Source: Oscillospiraceae bacterium (GTDB lineage Bacteria > Bacillota > Clostridia > Oscillospirales > Acutalibacteraceae). From it: DNA of 44,326 nt. Positions 16,792-23,906 of the stretch are shown piece by piece. Numbering within the stretch: position 1 is the stretch's first letter; every line of letters begins with the position of its first letter. The stretch is taken from positions 1-44,326 of the forward strand of contig CADARP010000014.1 in NCBI GenBank assembly GCA_902790325.1, written 5' to 3'. A program made the translations under genes and the position numbers. Under the pieces are notes generated by a model. That model worked only from the letters and a program-made list of their open reading frames with translations, ran no database searches and was not told the DNA's origin.

Positions 16792-17967
16792 TTATCTGTA
16801 TCCGTACCGGTGCAGCAGGTCGTCGATCCGATCCTGCGGGTCGAGCAGGCCGCTCATGGATTCGTCGTGGTTGAGGGTTTCGATAATCAGTGAAATATAC
16901 TTGGACAAATCGACCTCCGTGTACCACTCGCGCTCGAGCAGCGCGGGCGTGCGGTAGATGAGGTTCGTCGTGAACACACGGTCGATCATGCGCGTCTCGT
17001 ACGCGGTGTCGAACACGTCCAGACCGTTGCAGAACAGGCCGAACGCCGAGCAGATGAAGATGCGGTTCGCGTGCAGATCCTTGAGCTTGCGCGCGACCTC
17101 GATCATGGAATCGCCCGAGGAGATCATATCGTCCACGATGATGACGTCCTTGCCCTCGACGTTGGAGCCGAGGAATTCGTGCGCGACGATGGGGTTGCGT
17201 CCGTTGACGACGATGCTGTAGTCACGGCGCTTGTAGAACATGCCGATGTCCAGACCCAGCACGGTCGAGTAGTAGATACAGCGGCTCATGCCGCCCTCGT
17301 CGGGGGAAATGACCATCATGTGATCGCGGTCGATCTTGAGATCCGGCACGGTCTTGACGATCGCCTTGATCATCTGGTACGTCGTGAAGACGTTTTCAAA
17401 GCCGTGCAGCGGGATCGCGTTCTGCACGCGCGCGTCGTGCGCGTCGAACGTGATGACGTTGTCCACGCCCATGTAGTCGCAAAGCTCCCGCAGCGCGTCG
17501 GCGCAGTCGAGCGACTCGCGGCGCGAACGCTTGTGCTGGCGTCCTTCATACAGCATGGGCATGATGACCGTGATGCGCTTGGCCTTGCCGGCGGCGGCGC
17601 TGATGGCACGTTTGAGGTTGGCAAAATGATCGTCGGGACTCATCGGCACCGTCATGCCGTACATGTTGTACGTCACGCCGTAGTTGAACATATCGCAGAC
17701 GATGAACAGATCGAGCCCGCGCACGGAATCCTTGATCAGCGCCTTGCCCTCGCCGGTACCGAACCGCGGGAACTCCACATTGATCAGGTACGAATCCCGG
17801 AAGTAGTTCTTGTAGGACGTGGTGCGCATGCTTTCCGAATCCCGCTCCGAGCGCCAGGAAGTCAGATAGCCGTCGATCTTGCGCGCAAGCTCGGCGCAGC
17901 CGGGCAGCGCAATGATCCCGAGCGGTCCAACGGGAATACCGGTGAGTGACGCGGTCAAATCAGACAT
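16792..17967 (-). CDS. prs: Ribose-phosphate pyrophosphokinase, long form
   Basis: A 391-residue PRPP synthetase: ribose 5-phosphate plus ATP gives PRPP for purine, pyrimidine, His, Trp and NAD synthesis. Family landmarks: the central YEGRQHKRSRRESLDC region with the flexible catalytic basic segment, ITFDAHDARVQNAI (metal and dimer contact), and the PRPP loop DVIIVDDMISSGDSM. It is 70 to 80 residues longer than the usual 310-320, mainly by an N-terminal arm (residues 1-85) that differs from the normal start, so this is a divergent clade. ATG at 17967 has GGGGG eight bases upstream; a TTG 15 bases earlier is less likely. It is a single gene with promoter at 18018-18047 and terminator at 16746-16776. 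Confidence 0.88.
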   Translation of the reverse strand: MSDLTASLTGIPVGPLGIIALPGCAELARKIDGYLTSWRSERDSESMRTTSYKNYFRDSYLINVEFPRFGTGEGKALIKDSVRGLDLFIVCDMFNYGVTYNMYGMTVPMSPDDHFANLKRAISAAAGKAKRITVIMPMLYEGRQHKRSRRESLDCADALRELCDYMGVDNVITFDAHDARVQNAIPLHGFENVFTTYQMIKAIVKTVPDLKIDRDHMMVISPDEGGMSRCIYYSTVLGLDIGMFYKRRDYSIVVNGRNPIVAHEFLGSNVEGKDVIIVDDMISSGDSMIEVARKLKDLHANRIFICSAFGLFCNGLDVFDTAYETRMIDRVFTTNLIYRTPALLEREWYTEVDLSKYISLIIETLNHDESMSGLLDPQDRIDDLLHRYGYR

Positions 17968-18017
17968 AAGAAAAACCCCCAAACTGTATATTCACTTTTT
18001 TCAAAACCACCGATTCT

Positions 18018-18047
18018 ATTGTAACGCATATCCCGTCTGTTTTGCAA
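18018..18047 (-). promoter_or_regulatory. Promoter of prs
   Basis: Minus-strand TTGCAA (18042-18047), 18-base spacer, TACAAT (18018-18023). The start site near 18011 leaves a leader of about 44 bases. It faces away from the promoter at 18172-18200. Confidence 0.65.
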
Positions 18048-18143
18048 GGGATATGCGCATTTTTTTGGGTAAAAAAACTTCCGAATTTTACGGCGTTTTT
18101 TTGTCGATTTGTACCAAAATCCATCGACCCGCCGCCGCGCCGT

Positions 18144-18200
18144 CTTAAGCAAATCTTAACCTCTTGCCCAGTTTTTTCTTAATGTTTCGCATGCTACAAT
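18144..18200 (+). promoter_or_regulatory. Extended -10 promoter with phased CTTAA repeats
   Basis: The -10 is TACAAT (18195-18200) with the upstream TG of an extended -10; no good -35 lies 16-18 bases before it. Upstream are direct repeats of CTTAA at 18144, 18155 and 18178, spaced 11 and 23 bases, i.e. on one face of the helix. This suggests an activator that replaces the -35 contact, such as an OmpR/PhoB-type dimer; the regulator is not identified. The 264-base gap 17968-18232 holds only the two divergent promoters. Confidence 0.5.
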
Positions 18201-18232
18201 GAAAACATCAAACGACAAAGGAGAAACGACTT

Positions 18233-20599
18233 ATGAAACTCGGAAGCAAAATCGACAACCTGACAACCATGAAAGACGCCGGACTGCCCGTTCCGGCTTT
18301 TACCGCCATACCGTTTTCCGCGCTCGTGCCGGATGAGGCGGCGCTGCACAGGGCGATGGACGACGTGCGGGATCTGCCGCCCGCCGAGCAGAGCACCCGC
18401 CTCGCTCGGGCGGTGCGCGCACTGCTTCGGCCGGAGCTGCCGTCCCTGCCGGACGACAAGCTGTATGCCGTGCGCTCGTCCTGTGCGCTGGAGGACTCCG
18501 CCGACCACAGCTTTGCGGGGCAGTTCGACACCTACCTCAAGGTGCCGTCGGCCGAAGTGCCCGCGCGCGTCGCGGACTGCGTCTGCTCGCTGTTCTCCGA
18601 AAACGTGCTGGACTACCTGCGGCGCGGCGGCATGCGCATGCGTGATCTGCAGATGAACGTGCTCGTGCAGGACATGGTCGACGCCGACCTGTCCGGCGTG
18701 CTGTTCACCGCGAACCCGCAGGGCATCCTCAACGAAAGCGTGCTGATCGTCGGCCGCGGTCTGGGCGAGAACGTCGTCTCCGACCGCATCGACGTCACGT
18801 CCTACTACTACAACACGTCCGACCGCGTCTATTACTTCGACGGCAAGGAGGAGCTGCTGAACAAAAAGCAGGTGGAGGATCTCATCGCGCTGTCGGAACG
18901 CATCTGTGATCTGTTCGGCCCGTATATGGACATCGAGTTCGCCATCGAGCGCGGCAGCATCCGCATTCTCCAAGCGCGTCCCATCACCACGCTGTCCGAT
19001 GCGCGCCCGCTGATCCTCGACAACAGCAACATCGTCGAGAGCTATCCGGGTCTGAGCCTGCCGCTGACCGTCTCGTTCGTGCACAGCGTCTACGCGGGCG
19101 TATTCGAGAGCGCGGGCAGACGGCTCGTCAAAAACCGCAATATTCTCGAATCGCTGCGTCCCGTGTTCGGCGACACCGTCGGCAGCGCAAACGGCAGGAT
19201 GTACTATAAGATCAGCAACTGGTACGAGATCATCTGCTGCCTGCCGTTCCACAAGCGCTTTTTGCCCATCTGGCAGGAGATGATCGGCGTGCGGTACAAG
19301 GACGCGTTCCGCCCGGCCGTGCGCATCTCGTCCCGCGTGCGCCGCGGCGTCGCCGCGAACACCGTGCGCGAGCTTATGCACATCCCGCGCAGCATGGAGA
19401 AGCTGCACGAAAAGTTCGTCCGGATCAACGCCTACGCGACCGAACGGCTGCAGGGCGAGCTGACCGCCAAAGAGATCTTTGCGCTCTACGATCTGATCCA
19501 GACGCGCATCCTGTCCGATTGGGGACTGACGCTGCTCAACGACACGTACGCGTTCCTGTTCACGGGACTGCTGAAGGCACGCATGCGCAAAAAATACGGC
19601 GACGACGAGACGCAGGCGAACGCCGTCATCTCCGGCATCTCCAACATGGAGAGCCTCAAGCCCATCCGCGAGATGATCCGCCTGGCCATGGATAAACCGT
19701 CGCTGACCGCGGAGGGCTTTGCCGCGCGCAAGCAGGCGTACATCCGCGACTACGGCGACCGCAGCCTCGAGGAACTCAAGCTCGAAAGCGAGACGTTCCG
19801 CACGTCGCCGGAGCTGCTCGATCAGAAGATCGACGAATACGCCGCCGACCCGGTGAAGCTGCGGCAGATGGCGGACAATCTGCTCACGGACGCGCCCGCG
19901 CCGCACGCCGACCCGCTGACCGCGTTCCTGCGCCGCCGCGCCACGACGGGCATCCTGCACCGCGAGAAATCCCGCATGAACCGCAGCCGCATCTTCGGTC
20001 TGGTGCGCGAGGCGATGCTGCGTCTGGGCGATCTGTATACGTCGCAGGGGCTCATCGACACGCAGCGCGACGTGTTCTACCTCACGCTCGAAGAGCTGCG
20101 GCAGCTCTCCGAAACGCCGCAGCCGATGCAGGACACGGTCGCCGCGCGCAAACGGCAGTACGAGCTGTACGCCCTGCTCCCCGCCGCGTCGCGCATCGTC
20201 TTCAGCGGCGAGGCGTTCGACAAGAACCCCCGTTCCGTCAACCTGTCCGCCGTCGAGCGCGACAAAAACGAGATGACCGGCGTCCCCTGCTCGAACGGCG
20301 TCGTCGAAGGCGAGGCATACGTCGTGGAGGACGTGCGGCAGGCGCACGACGTGCAGGACAAAATCCTCATCACCCGCATGACCGATCCCGGCTGGGTGTT
20401 CCTGCTGGCCGCGGCCAAAGGCGTCGTCAGCGAAAAAGGATCGCTTCTCTCGCACACCGCCATCGTCTCGCGCGAGCTGGGCATCCCCGCCGTGGTGGGC
20501 ATCCACGACCTGATGCAGAACGTGCGCACCGGCGATTTCATCCGGCTCGACGGCAAAAGCGGCACCGTCCGCATCCTCAAACGCGCGTGCGTCGCGTAA
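18233..20599 (+). CDS. Rifampin-phosphotransferase-like PEP-synthase-related enzyme
   Basis: A 788-residue ATP-dependent dikinase relative. Residues 1-265 are the PPDK_N ATP-grasp domain (AVRSSCALEDSADHSFAGQ at 79-97, DLSGVLFTANP, IEFAIERGSIRILQARPI). Residues 270-670 form a long, mainly helical middle domain. Residues 675-788 are the swivelling phosphohistidine domain with LLSHTAIVSRELGIPAVVG and His741 as the phosphorylated residue. There is no C-terminal PEP/pyruvate TIM barrel, so it cannot be PEP synthase or PPDK; the order ATP-grasp / acceptor domain / His domain is that of rifampin phosphotransferase (Rph), which is about 870 residues. The middle domain sets the substrate and I cannot show it binds rifamycins. 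Start ATG has AAAGGAG nine bases upstream. Single-gene unit. Confidence 0.85.
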   Translation: MKLGSKIDNLTTMKDAGLPVPAFTAIPFSALVPDEAALHRAMDDVRDLPPAEQSTRLARAVRALLRPELPSLPDDKLYAVRSSCALEDSADHSFAGQFDTYLKVPSAEVPARVADCVCSLFSENVLDYLRRGGMRMRDLQMNVLVQDMVDADLSGVLFTANPQGILNESVLIVGRGLGENVVSDRIDVTSYYYNTSDRVYYFDGKEELLNKKQVEDLIALSERICDLFGPYMDIEFAIERGSIRILQARPITTLSDARPLILDNSNIVESYPGLSLPLTVSFVHSVYAGVFESAGRRLVKNRNILESLRPVFGDTVGSANGRMYYKISNWYEIICCLPFHKRFLPIWQEMIGVRYKDAFRPAVRISSRVRRGVAANTVRELMHIPRSMEKLHEKFVRINAYATERLQGELTAKEIFALYDLIQTRILSDWGLTLLNDTYAFLFTGLLKARMRKKYGDDETQANAVISGISNMESLKPIREMIRLAMDKPSLTAEGFAARKQAYIRDYGDRSLEELKLESETFRTSPELLDQKIDEYAADPVKLRQMADNLLTDAPAPHADPLTAFLRRRATTGILHREKSRMNRSRIFGLVREAMLRLGDLYTSQGLIDTQRDVFYLTLEELRQLSETPQPMQDTVAARKRQYELYALLPAASRIVFSGEAFDKNPRSVNLSAVERDKNEMTGVPCSNGVVEGEAYVVEDVRQAHDVQDKILITRMTDPGWVFLLAAAKGVVSEKGSLLSHTAIVSRELGIPAVVGIHDLMQNVRTGDFIRLDGKSGTVRILKRACVA

Positions 20600-20613
20600 G
20601 CGCCGCGCCGCTT

Positions 20614-20692
20614 CATACGGAAAAGGGACTGTCCCGTTCAAAGGAAGACGCCGTTGTCTTCTCCGAATGCGGCGGTCCCGTATTTGTTTTTC
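20614..20692 (+). terminator. Branched terminator after the Rph-like gene
   Basis: ATACGG (20615-20620) plus GGGAC (20625-20629) can pair with GTCCCGTAT (20675-20683) with an AAAA bulge; inside is a second stem, GAAGAC with GTCTTC (20644-20661). A T-rich tract follows (TTGTTTTTCC), as expected for termination. Confidence 0.6.
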
Positions 20693-20747
20693 CTTCTTTT
20701 TTCTGCGAAAGATAACAGAAAAAATAAAACTTTTTACCCTTTTTTTA

Positions 20748-20776
20748 TTGAAAATTGAAAATCGTTATGTTATACT
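20748..20776 (+). promoter_or_regulatory. Promoter of the EF-G-like gene
   Basis: TTGAAA (20748-20753), 17 bases, TATACT (20771-20776), within an AT-rich stretch that also contains the preceding terminator tract. Leader of about 28 bases with GGGAGG before the TTG start. Confidence 0.8.
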
Positions 20777-20811
20777 GATAAGGATTTGGAATATCATAGG
20801 GAGGAATTCTT

Positions 20812-22860
20812 TTGAAAATCTACAACGCAAAAAATATTCGCAACATCGCCATCGCCGGTCACGGCGGCAGAGGCAAGACGACGCTCGCGGAAGCGATGCT
20901 GTTTTTGAGCAAGGCGTCCGACCGCATGGGCAAGGTCGCCGACGGCAACACCGTCATGGACTTTGACGCCGAGGAAAAGAAGCGCAAGGTCTCCATCTCC
21001 ACCGCCGTTGCGCCGCTGGAGTGGAAGGACACCAAGGTCAACCTCCTCGACACCCCCGGTCTGTTCGACTTTGCGGGCGGCCTGAGTGAAGGCGTGCGCG
21101 CGGCCGAGGCCGTTCTGATCGTGGCAGCCGCAGGCGCGGGCTACGACGTCGGCGCGGAAAAAGCGTACAAGGCAGCCAACCAGCGCGGCATCGCCAAGAT
21201 GTTCGCCGTCACCCGCTGCGACGCGGAAAACACCGATTTCTACAAGACGTTCGAGGCGCTGCACGAAGTGCATGAGACCGAGCTGTGCCCCGTGGTCATT
21301 CCCTATATGGAAGGCGACAAAGTCAAGGCGTACGTCAACCTCGCCACAGGCAAGGCGTTCTCCTACAACGGCCTGAAGGCTTCCGAGGTTCCGATGCCCG
21401 CAAGCGACCAGATCGACGAGATGAAGGCGATCTTCAACGAAGTCGTCGCCTCCGCGGACGACGCGCTGATGGAGAAGTTCTTCATGGAAGAGCCCTTCAC
21501 CGACGAGGAGGTCCGCAACGGCCTGTGCGCAGGCATCGCGGCCGGCTCCATCTATCCCGTATTCGCGTGCGCGGGTCTGACCGGTGAAGCAGTCGACCAG
21601 CTGCTCGACTGCATCGTCGCCTATGCGCCCACCGCCGCGGACAACGCCGGCGAAGGCGATTTCAAGTGCGATGAAAACGGCGATCTCGCCGCCATCTGCT
21701 TCAAGACCGTCGCCGACCCGTTCGTCGGCAAGATGTCCTTCTTCAAGGTCATCTCCGGCAAGATCACGCCCGACGCCCCCGCATACTGCGCGCGTACCGG
21801 TGAATCCGAGCGCATGGGCAAGATCATCACCGTGCGCGGCGGCAAGCAGGAAGACACCGCTGCCATCCCCGCCGGCGACATCGGCGCCGTGACGAAGCTG
21901 TCCGGCTTCAAGACCGGCGACACGCTCTGCAGCGCGAAGAACCCCGTCGAGCTCGCGCCCATCAACTTCCCGGCTCCCTGCCTGTCCATGGCGGTCAAGA
22001 CCCGCAAGAAGGGCGAGGAAGAAAAGGTCACGTCCGGCCTTGTCCGTCTGGCCGAGGAAGATCAGACCATCTCCTACGTCACCAACAAAGAGACCCGCGA
22101 GCAGGTTCTGTCCGGTCTGGGCGAGCAGCACCTGGACGTGATCGTCTCCAAGCTCAAGTCCAAGTTCGGCGTCGAGGTCGACCTGACCGTGCCGCGCGTG
22201 GCATACAGAGAGACCATCCGCAAGACCGTCGAGAAGCAGGGCCGCCACAAGAAGCAGTCCGGCGGCCACGGCCAGTTCGGCGACGTGTACATCCGTTTCG
22301 AGCCGATCGAGGGCGAGGATTTCGTCTTCACGTCCGACGAAGTCGTCGGCGGCGCGGTGCCGAAGAACTACTTCCCCGCCGTGGAAAAGGGTCTGCGCGA
22401 GAGCATTGCCAAGGGCATGATCGCCGGCTATCCGATGGTCGGCATCAAGGCCGCGCTGTACTTCGGTTCCTACCATCCGGTCGACTCCTCCGAAATGGCG
22501 TTCAAGACGGCTGCACAGCTTGCGTTCAAGAACGCGATCCCCGAGGCGAAGCCCACCATCCTTGAGCCGATCGGCACGCTGAAAGCGTACATGCCCGACG
22601 ACAACCTGGGCGACATCATGGGCGACATCACCAAGCGCCGCGGCCGCGTGCTGGGCATGGGTCCCGCCGACGAGCCGAAGATGCAGGAGCTGATCGCCGA
22701 GGTCCCGATGGCCGAGATGGGCAACTTCTCCACCATCCTGCGTTCCGTCACCGCCGGCAGAGGCTACTTCTCCATCGAGTTCGCGCGCTATGAGGACGCG
22801 CCCGCCGACGTGCAGGCGAAGGTCATCGAAGAAGCGAAGGCCGCTGCGGAAGAAGAATAA
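20812..22860 (+). CDS. EF-G paralogue (elongation factor G-like GTPase)
   Basis: A 682-residue translational GTPase-like protein with all five EF-G domains: G domain 1-270, domain II to about 380, III to about 455, IV (ends near 580) and V with the GRGYFSIEF ending. The P-loop is GHGGRGKTT (16-24). Two key places differ from canonical EF-G: the DTPGH motif reads DTPGL at 80-84, so the catalytic His is absent, and NKxD reads TRCD at 134-137. The switch I RGIT is RKVS. These marks fit the EF-G-like subfamily of Clostridia, sometimes called fusA2, whose role is unclear; it is not the main EF-G and not a TetM-type protection protein by context. Start TTG (20812-20814) has GGGAGG seven bases before. 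It is monocistronic. Confidence 0.88.
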   Translation: MKIYNAKNIRNIAIAGHGGRGKTTLAEAMLFLSKASDRMGKVADGNTVMDFDAEEKKRKVSISTAVAPLEWKDTKVNLLDTPGLFDFAGGLSEGVRAAEAVLIVAAAGAGYDVGAEKAYKAANQRGIAKMFAVTRCDAENTDFYKTFEALHEVHETELCPVVIPYMEGDKVKAYVNLATGKAFSYNGLKASEVPMPASDQIDEMKAIFNEVVASADDALMEKFFMEEPFTDEEVRNGLCAGIAAGSIYPVFACAGLTGEAVDQLLDCIVAYAPTAADNAGEGDFKCDENGDLAAICFKTVADPFVGKMSFFKVISGKITPDAPAYCARTGESERMGKIITVRGGKQEDTAAIPAGDIGAVTKLSGFKTGDTLCSAKNPVELAPINFPAPCLSMAVKTRKKGEEEKVTSGLVRLAEEDQTISYVTNKETREQVLSGLGEQHLDVIVSKLKSKFGVEVDLTVPRVAYRETIRKTVEKQGRHKKQSGGHGQFGDVYIRFEPIEGEDFVFTSDEVVGGAVPKNYFPAVEKGLRESIAKGMIAGYPMVGIKAALYFGSYHPVDSSEMAFKTAAQLAFKNAIPEAKPTILEPIGTLKAYMPDDNLGDIMGDITKRRGRVLGMGPADEPKMQELIAEVPMAEMGNFSTILRSVTAGRGYFSIEFARYEDAPADVQAKVIEEAKAAAEEE

Positions 22861-22875
22861 GACACCAAAAATATA

Positions 22876-22910
22876 CAGGACTGTCGTTCGCGGCAGTCCT
22901 GTTTTATTTT
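22876..22910 (+). terminator. Terminator of the EF-G-like gene
   Basis: Stem CAGGACTG (22876-22883) with CAGTCCTG (22894-22901), followed by TTTTATTTT. A textbook intrinsic terminator 15 bases after the stop. The next 100 bases to the toxin promoter show nothing else. Confidence 0.88.
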
Positions 22911-23012
22911 GCGGCTGGCATCCGAATCATCCCGACGACGTGCCGGCAACGTGCGCGAATTTCCGATCCGATCAGCCCACAACGCTTCTTTTGCCGCATC
23001 CCATGGCGACCC

Positions 23013-23041
23013 TTGACAAACCCTATTTAATAGGGTATACT
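23013..23041 (+). promoter_or_regulatory. Toxin-antitoxin promoter with internal palindromic operator
   Basis: TTGACA (23013-23018), exactly 17 bases, TATACT (23036-23041). The spacer is itself a perfect palindrome, ACCCTATT-T-AATAGGGT (23020-23036), so a bound dimer would block polymerase. This is the layout expected for repression by the HTH antitoxin alone or with the toxin. The start point near 23048 is only about five bases before the toxin ATG. Confidence 0.85.
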
Positions 23042-23052
23042 ATGCTTGGGTG

Positions 23053-23403
23053 ATGAATTTGACAAGAGAATTTGTGATGCTGCCTGAATTTGACAGGCAG
23101 TGGAAATCTCTGGGATTAACAGACAGGGAACTCAAAACGCTGCAAGAGGAACTGACGATCAATCCTTTAAAAGGTGATCTGATACGGGAGACCGGCGGTC
23201 TGCGCAAAATCCGCATAGCATTTGAGAACAGGGGCAAGAGCGGAAGCGCGCGTGTTTGTTATGTTGACTTTGCTGTGTATAAACGTATCTATCTGATTAC
23301 GGCTTACGCAAAGAACGAGAAAGACAACCTGACACAAGCCGAACGCAACAGCATTAAGCGCGTAATTCAAGCGTTAGAGCATACAATAGAGAACAGGAGA
23401 TGA
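23053..23403 (+). CDS. RelE/HigB-type toxin
   Basis: A 116-residue mRNA interferase-like toxin of the RelE/ParE superfamily. Typical features: MLPEFDRQWKSLGLTDREL near the N-terminus, GGLRKIRIAFENRGKSGSARVCYVDF with the basic residues of the catalytic face, then YLITAYAKNEKDNLTQAERNSIKRVIQAL, the helix that closes the fold. RelE toxins cut ribosome-bound mRNA. ATG at 23053 lies right after the promoter, with almost no leader; a GTG three bases earlier would be nearly leaderless too. It is followed four bases later by the HTH antitoxin: toxin first, as in HigBA and RelE/NadS pairs. Base composition is more AT-rich than the neighbours, consistent with gain by transfer. Confidence 0.88.
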   Translation: MNLTREFVMLPEFDRQWKSLGLTDRELKTLQEELTINPLKGDLIRETGGLRKIRIAFENRGKSGSARVCYVDFAVYKRIYLITAYAKNEKDNLTQAERNSIKRVIQALEHTIENRR

Positions 23404-23407
23404 TACC

Positions 23408-23722
23408 ATGAACGTATACGAAAGCATTATGACCGGCTTGAATGAAGCCGTCGAATTTGAAAGCGGAAAAGGAAAAGGCAGAGTTGAAAAATGCACCGTG
23501 CGTCCTGTACCGGATTTCAGCGCGGAAGAAATCAAAGGCGTGCGCACATCCCTTCAAATGACACAAAGTACATTTGCCGCCGTGATGGGCGTATCGCCAA
23601 AGACAGTGGAGGCGTGGGAAGCCGGAACCAATGTACCGATCGGTACCGCAAGAAGGATGCTTGCGCTTTTACAAGCAGACAACACATTACCCGCAAAATA
23701 TGACATTATAGTGTCCGTATAA
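23408..23722 (+). CDS. XRE-type HTH antitoxin (HigA/NadS-like)
   Basis: A 104-residue antitoxin. The first 35 residues form a variable arm probably wrapping the toxin; residues 40-90 are a Cro/CI-type helix-turn-helix (SAEEIKGVRTSLQMTQSTFA followed by VSPKTVEAWEAGTNVPIGTA), the C-terminus ends in a hydrophobic tail. The family resembles NadS antitoxins, which share this form with a RelE-like partner. ATG at 23408 has AGGAG at a good distance. It probably represses its own operon at the palindrome 23020-23036. A terminator follows at once. Confidence 0.88.
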   Translation: MNVYESIMTGLNEAVEFESGKGKGRVEKCTVRPVPDFSAEEIKGVRTSLQMTQSTFAAVMGVSPKTVEAWEAGTNVPIGTARRMLALLQADNTLPAKYDIIVSV

Positions 23723-23728
23723 GACAGC

Positions 23729-23756
23729 AAAGAGCGAGGTTCGTCCCCGCTCTTTT
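23729..23756 (+). terminator. Terminator of the toxin-antitoxin operon
   Basis: AAAGAGCG (23729-23736) pairs with CGCTCTTT (23748-23755), followed by TTTCCGTTTTTG. It starts six bases after the antitoxin stop. Confidence 0.8.
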
Positions 23757-23863
23757 CCGTTTTTGAATCGATGCTGAAGAAGCCCATAGAAGCGCGTAGC
23801 TTCCACAGGCTTTTGGCAGAGAGTGCGGGAACCGTTTTCTTCTCTGTATTCGTTTTGTTCAGG

Positions 23864-23906
23864 CAGGTGCTTTTTCGGTTTTTCCGGAAGAGCGCCTGTT
23901 TTTTGT
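23864..23906 (+). terminator. Orphan terminator-like hairpin
   Basis: CAGGTGCT (23864-23871) pairs with AGCGCCTG (23891-23898) with one mismatch, with a CGG/CCG stem inside and a run of six T after it on the plus strand. No plus-strand gene lies between the toxin-antitoxin terminator and this hairpin (23757-23863). It may stop read-through, or end a small RNA. On the minus strand there is no T-run, so it is a weak end for the Gfo/Idh gene, whose stop is at 23907. Confidence 0.5.

Noticed and set aside
18233-20599. PEP synthase or pyruvate phosphate dikinase
   Set aside because: The chain ends right after the phosphohistidine domain; no PEP/pyruvate barrel is present in this or the following gene.
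20812-22860. Ribosomal protection protein (TetM-like)
   Set aside because: Size is similar, but the N-terminus and degenerate G motifs fit the EF-G-like group, and there is no leader or mobile context.
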